Below are positions 5,929-7,843 of a stretch of DNA of 7,843 nucleotides, piece by piece. The DNA is from Cryomorphaceae bacterium (GTDB lineage Bacteria > Bacteroidota > Bacteroidia > Flavobacteriales > Schleiferiaceae): positions 1 through 7,843 of the forward strand of contig DMDX01000148.1 in NCBI GenBank assembly GCA_003451355.1, in the 5' to 3' direction. Within the stretch, counting starts at the first letter, position 1, and each line of letters starts with the position of its first letter. The notes below the pieces were generated by a model, which was not told the origin of the DNA, made no database searches, and saw only the letters and a list, made by a program, of their open reading frames with translations. The position numbers were made by a program, and so were the translations under genes.

Positions 5929-6555
5929 ATGCCGTACCGAATTGCCCTCCTCATTGTTGCCGTGACTCATTTGGTCGGAACCCTTGGGCTCCGCACCCCC
6001 TACGCCGGGTGGATGATTCTGCTGACGCCGGTTCACCTTTTGGTGAGTTTCGCACTGCTCTACGGTCAGTCCACACCAACCGACCGCCTCAAGGTGGGTC
6101 TGTTTTTTGTATACGCCATTGGCCTCGGAATCGAAATGATCGGCGTGAACACTGGATTCCCCTTTGGACGCTATGTGTACCTCGAAGGCCTCGGTCCCCA
6201 AATTGCCGGAACCCCTTGGTTGATCGGATTGAACTGGGCCCTCTTAACCCTCGCGAGCGCCTCATTTGTCTCTGATTTTTTGGCGGACGGAAGCCGCCTT
6301 CAGCGCGCACTTTTGGCCTCGGGCCTCATGCTCGGGTTGGATGTGCTCATGGAGCCGGTGGCCCAAGCCCACCGCCTTTGGATGTTTGCGGGCGGAATCG
6401 CGCCTTGGCAGAACTATGTCGCCTGGTTTGCTGTGGCGTTTGCCGCCCAGTGGGTGCTGGGTCCGCGCGTGACCAGCAACCGCCTAGCGTTGCCCATTTT
6501 GATTGCGCAAGCCGCTTTTTTTGCCATCTCATGGCTGTGGCCGGTGGCCATCTAA
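5929..6555 (+). CDS. cruF: Carotenoid biosynthesis protein, CruF/DUF422 family (likely carotenoid 1,2-hydratase)
   Basis: A 208-residue integral membrane protein with about six or seven hydrophobic segments. Family motifs are visible: EMIGVNTGFPFGRYVY at 69-84, PWLIGLNWALL at 96-106, LDVLMEPVA at 137-145, and APWQNYVAWF at 158-167. Acidic and polar residues inside membrane segments (Glu69, Asp138, Glu142, Asn162) are candidates for catalysis. Family members hydrate the terminal double bond of acyclic or monocyclic carotenoid ends, as in myxol-, saproxanthin- or bacterioruberin-type pigments. I chose the start at 5929 (MPYRIALL); an in-frame TTG at 5899 would add ten residues overlapping the promoter box. 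No other carotenoid gene is in the window. dnaX follows 24 bp downstream with its own promoter box. The family is secure; the exact substrate is not. Confidence 0.88.
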   Translation: MPYRIALLIVAVTHLVGTLGLRTPYAGWMILLTPVHLLVSFALLYGQSTPTDRLKVGLFFVYAIGLGIEMIGVNTGFPFGRYVYLEGLGPQIAGTPWLIGLNWALLTLASASFVSDFLADGSRLQRALLASGLMLGLDVLMEPVAQAHRLWMFAGGIAPWQNYVAWFAVAFAAQWVLGPRVTSNRLALPILIAQAAFFAISWLWPVAI

Positions 6556-6559
6556 TCCG

Positions 6560-6567
6560 TAGGTTTG
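6560..6567 (+). promoter_or_regulatory. -7 promoter box for dnaX
   Basis: TAGGTTTG is a perfect match to TAnnTTTG in the 24-bp gap after the carotenoid gene, 12 nt before the dnaX ATG. It predicts a leader of only about 6-8 nt and no Shine-Dalgarno sequence. No convincing -33 element is seen. Read-through from the upstream gene is also possible. Confidence 0.55.
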
Positions 6568-6579
6568 CAGTCCCACCTC

Positions 6580-7843
6580 ATGGAACAGAACTACCTCGTT
6601 TCGGCCCGCAAGTACCGCCCCGCTGCCTTTCAGTCAGTCGTTGGCCAACAGCACGTTACCGAAACCTTAGAGCACGAAGTAGTTAGCGGACGCCTCGCTC
6701 AGGCGTTGCTGTTTACCGGGCCTCGAGGGGTGGGTAAAACCACCTGCGCACGGATTCTGGCACGTCGAATCAATGAGGTACACACCGGTGAGGGCCTCGA
6801 CTACAGCCTCAACATTTTTGAGCTTGACGCCGCATCCAACAACACGGTCGACGACATCAGGCAGCTCATCGACCAAGTTCGCTTTGCGCCCCAGATGGGA
6901 ACCTACAAGGTGTACATCATCGACGAGGTGCACATGCTGTCCCAAGCTGCATTCAACGCATTCCTTAAAACGCTCGAAGAGCCGCCGGCGCATGCCGTCT
7001 TCATCTTGGCGACGACCGAAAAGCACAAGGTCCTGCCGACCATTCTCTCGCGCTGCCAAATTTTTGATTTTAAGCGCATCGGAATCGGCGACATCGCCGA
7101 CCACCTTCAGTGGGTTGCCCAGCAAGAGGGTTTAGGTGCAGAGCCTGAGGCCCTGCACGCCATCGCCGAAAAGGCCGATGGATCCTTGCGCGATTCCCTC
7201 TCCATTTTTGACCGCATTGCGGCCTTTGCGCAGGGCGGAACCTTGACCTACGAACTCGTTCGCCAAAACCTCCAACTCGTCGACCGAGCACTGTTCGTCA
7301 ACCTATGGAGTTCCATTGAGCACGGTGACCGTGCATCTATTCTCAATGCGGTGCAGCATGTGCTGGATCAGGGCTTTGACCTTCAGCGCTTTTTGATGGG
7401 CTTTTCCGGCTACGTTCGCGAGCTCCTTTTGGCACAGCATCCGGCAACCGTTGCGTTACTGGACGTTCCCGATTCCGCAAAGCAGCAGCTTCTCGAGGCA
7501 GCCACTCAATCTAGTGCAGGCCGGACCGCTTCGGCGCTCAAGCGCTTGGTGGCGGCAGACGCAGGCTACCGGGCCGCCAGTAATGCCCGATGGCATGTGG
7601 AGGTCGCCCTTCTTGATCTAGTTCCTGACCACGAGTCAGACGAAAAAAAAAAGCCCAATAGGGTAGAAGCGGCGCCCGCCGTCGCTGCTTCAACGCAACC
7701 GGTAAGCTCACCCTCGAGCCAAGTGCCGTCGCCGCCGGCCAGCGCCCAAGTCGACCAACCGGTCACTCCTCCAGAGTTCGTAAAGGCAAGCGAGCCAATC
7801 TCAGCCAATCTTGCCAACCTTGCTAGCTCGGCCAACGAGCCAA
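6580..7843 (+). CDS. dnaX: DNA polymerase III subunit tau (and probably gamma); 3' end outside window
   Basis: 421 codons are visible and the frame is open at the window end. It is an AAA+ clamp-loader ATPase that loads the beta clamp; the full-length tau form also ties polymerase to helicase. Seen are the start MEQNYLVSARKYRPAAF, Walker A GPRGVGKT at 47-54, LDAASNNTVDDIR at 82-94, Walker B YIIDEVHML at 112-120, AFNAFLKTLEEPP at 124-136, sensor 1 LATTEKHK at 143-150, and the arginine-finger SRC at 157-159. GSLRDSLSIFDR (about 205-216) belongs to sensor 2. The collar domain follows to about residue 350. Between Walker A and LDAASNN there is no zinc-binding cysteine set, and the segment is short. 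After the core, from about 353, come the lysine/A-run and a Pro/Ser/Ala-rich linker. The tau-specific C-terminal domains are beyond the window. Confidence 0.97.
   Translation, partial: MEQNYLVSARKYRPAAFQSVVGQQHVTETLEHEVVSGRLAQALLFTGPRGVGKTTCARILARRINEVHTGEGLDYSLNIFELDAASNNTVDDIRQLIDQVRFAPQMGTYKVYIIDEVHMLSQAAFNAFLKTLEEPPAHAVFILATTEKHKVLPTILSRCQIFDFKRIGIGDIADHLQWVAQQEGLGAEPEALHAIAEKADGSLRDSLSIFDRIAAFAQGGTLTYELVRQNLQLVDRALFVNLWSSIEHGDRASILNAVQHVLDQGFDLQRFLMGFSGYVRELLLAQHPATVALLDVPDSAKQQLLEAATQSSAGRTASALKRLVAADAGYRAASNARWHVEVALLDLVPDHESDEKKKPNRVEAAPAVAASTQPVSSPSSQVPSPPASAQVDQPVTPPEFVKASEPISANLANLASSANEP
7643..7661 (+). promoter_or_regulatory. Probable programmed slippage/frameshift site in dnaX
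   Basis: Ten A (7643-7652) are followed by G. In the dnaX frame the codons are GAA AAA AAA AAG, so 7647-7653 is exactly A AAA AAG in the X XXY YYZ register used by E. coli dnaX. After a -1 shift the codons are GCC CAA TAG, with the stop at 7659-7661. After a +1 shift a TAG occurs at 7664-7666. A -1 shift gives a product of 360 residues ending straight after the clamp-loader core, like gamma. Ten A are also enough for RNA-polymerase slippage, the mechanism known for the A9 run of Thermus dnaX. Which mechanism acts cannot be decided from sequence. Confidence 0.75.
7666..7691 (+). promoter_or_regulatory. Stem-loop downstream of the dnaX slippery run
   Basis: GAAGCGGCG (7666-7674) pairs with CGCTGCTTC (7683-7691) over 9 bp, including one G-U pair, around an 8-nt loop. 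After a one-base mismatch, 7663-7664 can also pair with 7693-7694. The hairpin begins 12 nt (9 nt with the extension) after the AAG of the slippery heptamer, somewhat farther than in E. coli dnaX. It could stimulate a -1 shift by stalling the ribosome. The GC-rich coding context means such pairing may also arise by chance. Confidence 0.5.

Noticed and set aside
7599..7603. GGAGG upstream of the dnaX slippery run as a frameshift-stimulating Shine-Dalgarno sequence
   Set aside because: It lies more than 40 nt before the slippery heptamer, whereas stimulators act at about 10 nt.
7566..7835. Open frame of 89 codons on the - strand inside dnaX
   Set aside because: It is antisense to the conserved dnaX frame and its linker, with no motifs or start signals.
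7790..7843. Repeated gccaa-type units near the window end
   Set aside because: They encode a low-complexity Ala/Asn/Ser linker of DnaX. The units are irregular and give no evidence of a separate repeat element.

Overview
The window looks like a housekeeping stretch of a Bacteroidota (probably Flavobacteriales-type) chromosome of moderately high GC, about 55-58% by eye and not computed. Evidence for this: Bacteroidota-type promoter boxes (TAnnTTTG) sit before several genes; most starts lack a Shine-Dalgarno sequence; rpsF-rpsR-rplI form an operon without ssb; DnaX lacks the usual zinc-binding cysteine module; and the carotenoid protein is of the CruF/DUF422 type common in pigmented flavobacteria. 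No mobile element, CRISPR array, tRNA or rRNA was seen, and there is no gene-free stretch longer than about 70 bp.

Layout: (1) positions 1-932, + strand, hold the C-terminal part of an IcmF-type B12-dependent acyl-CoA mutase. (2) Convergent to it, 938-1531, - strand, is a small lipoprotein of unknown function. (3) Divergent from that across only 27 bp, 1559-2317, + strand, is an exonuclease III / AP endonuclease. The 27 bp contain a perfect dyad whose two arms give a -7-like box at the same distance from each start codon. (4) 2321-4201, - strand, is a 626-residue O-antigen ligase/polymerase-family membrane protein with a C-terminal TPR tail; it ends 3 bp from the nuclease stop. (5) 4265-5353, - strand, is the ribosomal operon rpsF-rpsR-rplI, with a clear promoter box upstream and a strong intrinsic terminator at 4211-4239. 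(6) 5409-5879, - strand, is an unknown membrane-anchored protein. (7) Divergent from it, 5929-6555, + strand, is a CruF-like carotenoid hydratase with a consensus promoter box that implies a leaderless mRNA. (8) 6580 to the window end, + strand, is dnaX, encoding the DNA polymerase III tau (and probably gamma) subunit.

The most interesting signal is inside dnaX. A run of ten A followed by G lies in the frame that makes the A AAA AAG heptamer used by E. coli dnaX. A UAG follows 5 nt later in the -1 frame and another UAG 10 nt later in the +1 frame, and a 9-bp hairpin begins 12 nt downstream. The site lies just after the clamp-loader core domains, so slipping by the ribosome or by RNA polymerase would give a gamma-like protein of about 360 residues. 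The genes do not form one pathway. They are mostly independent transcription units, joined only by the ribosomal operon and by shared divergent promoter regions.
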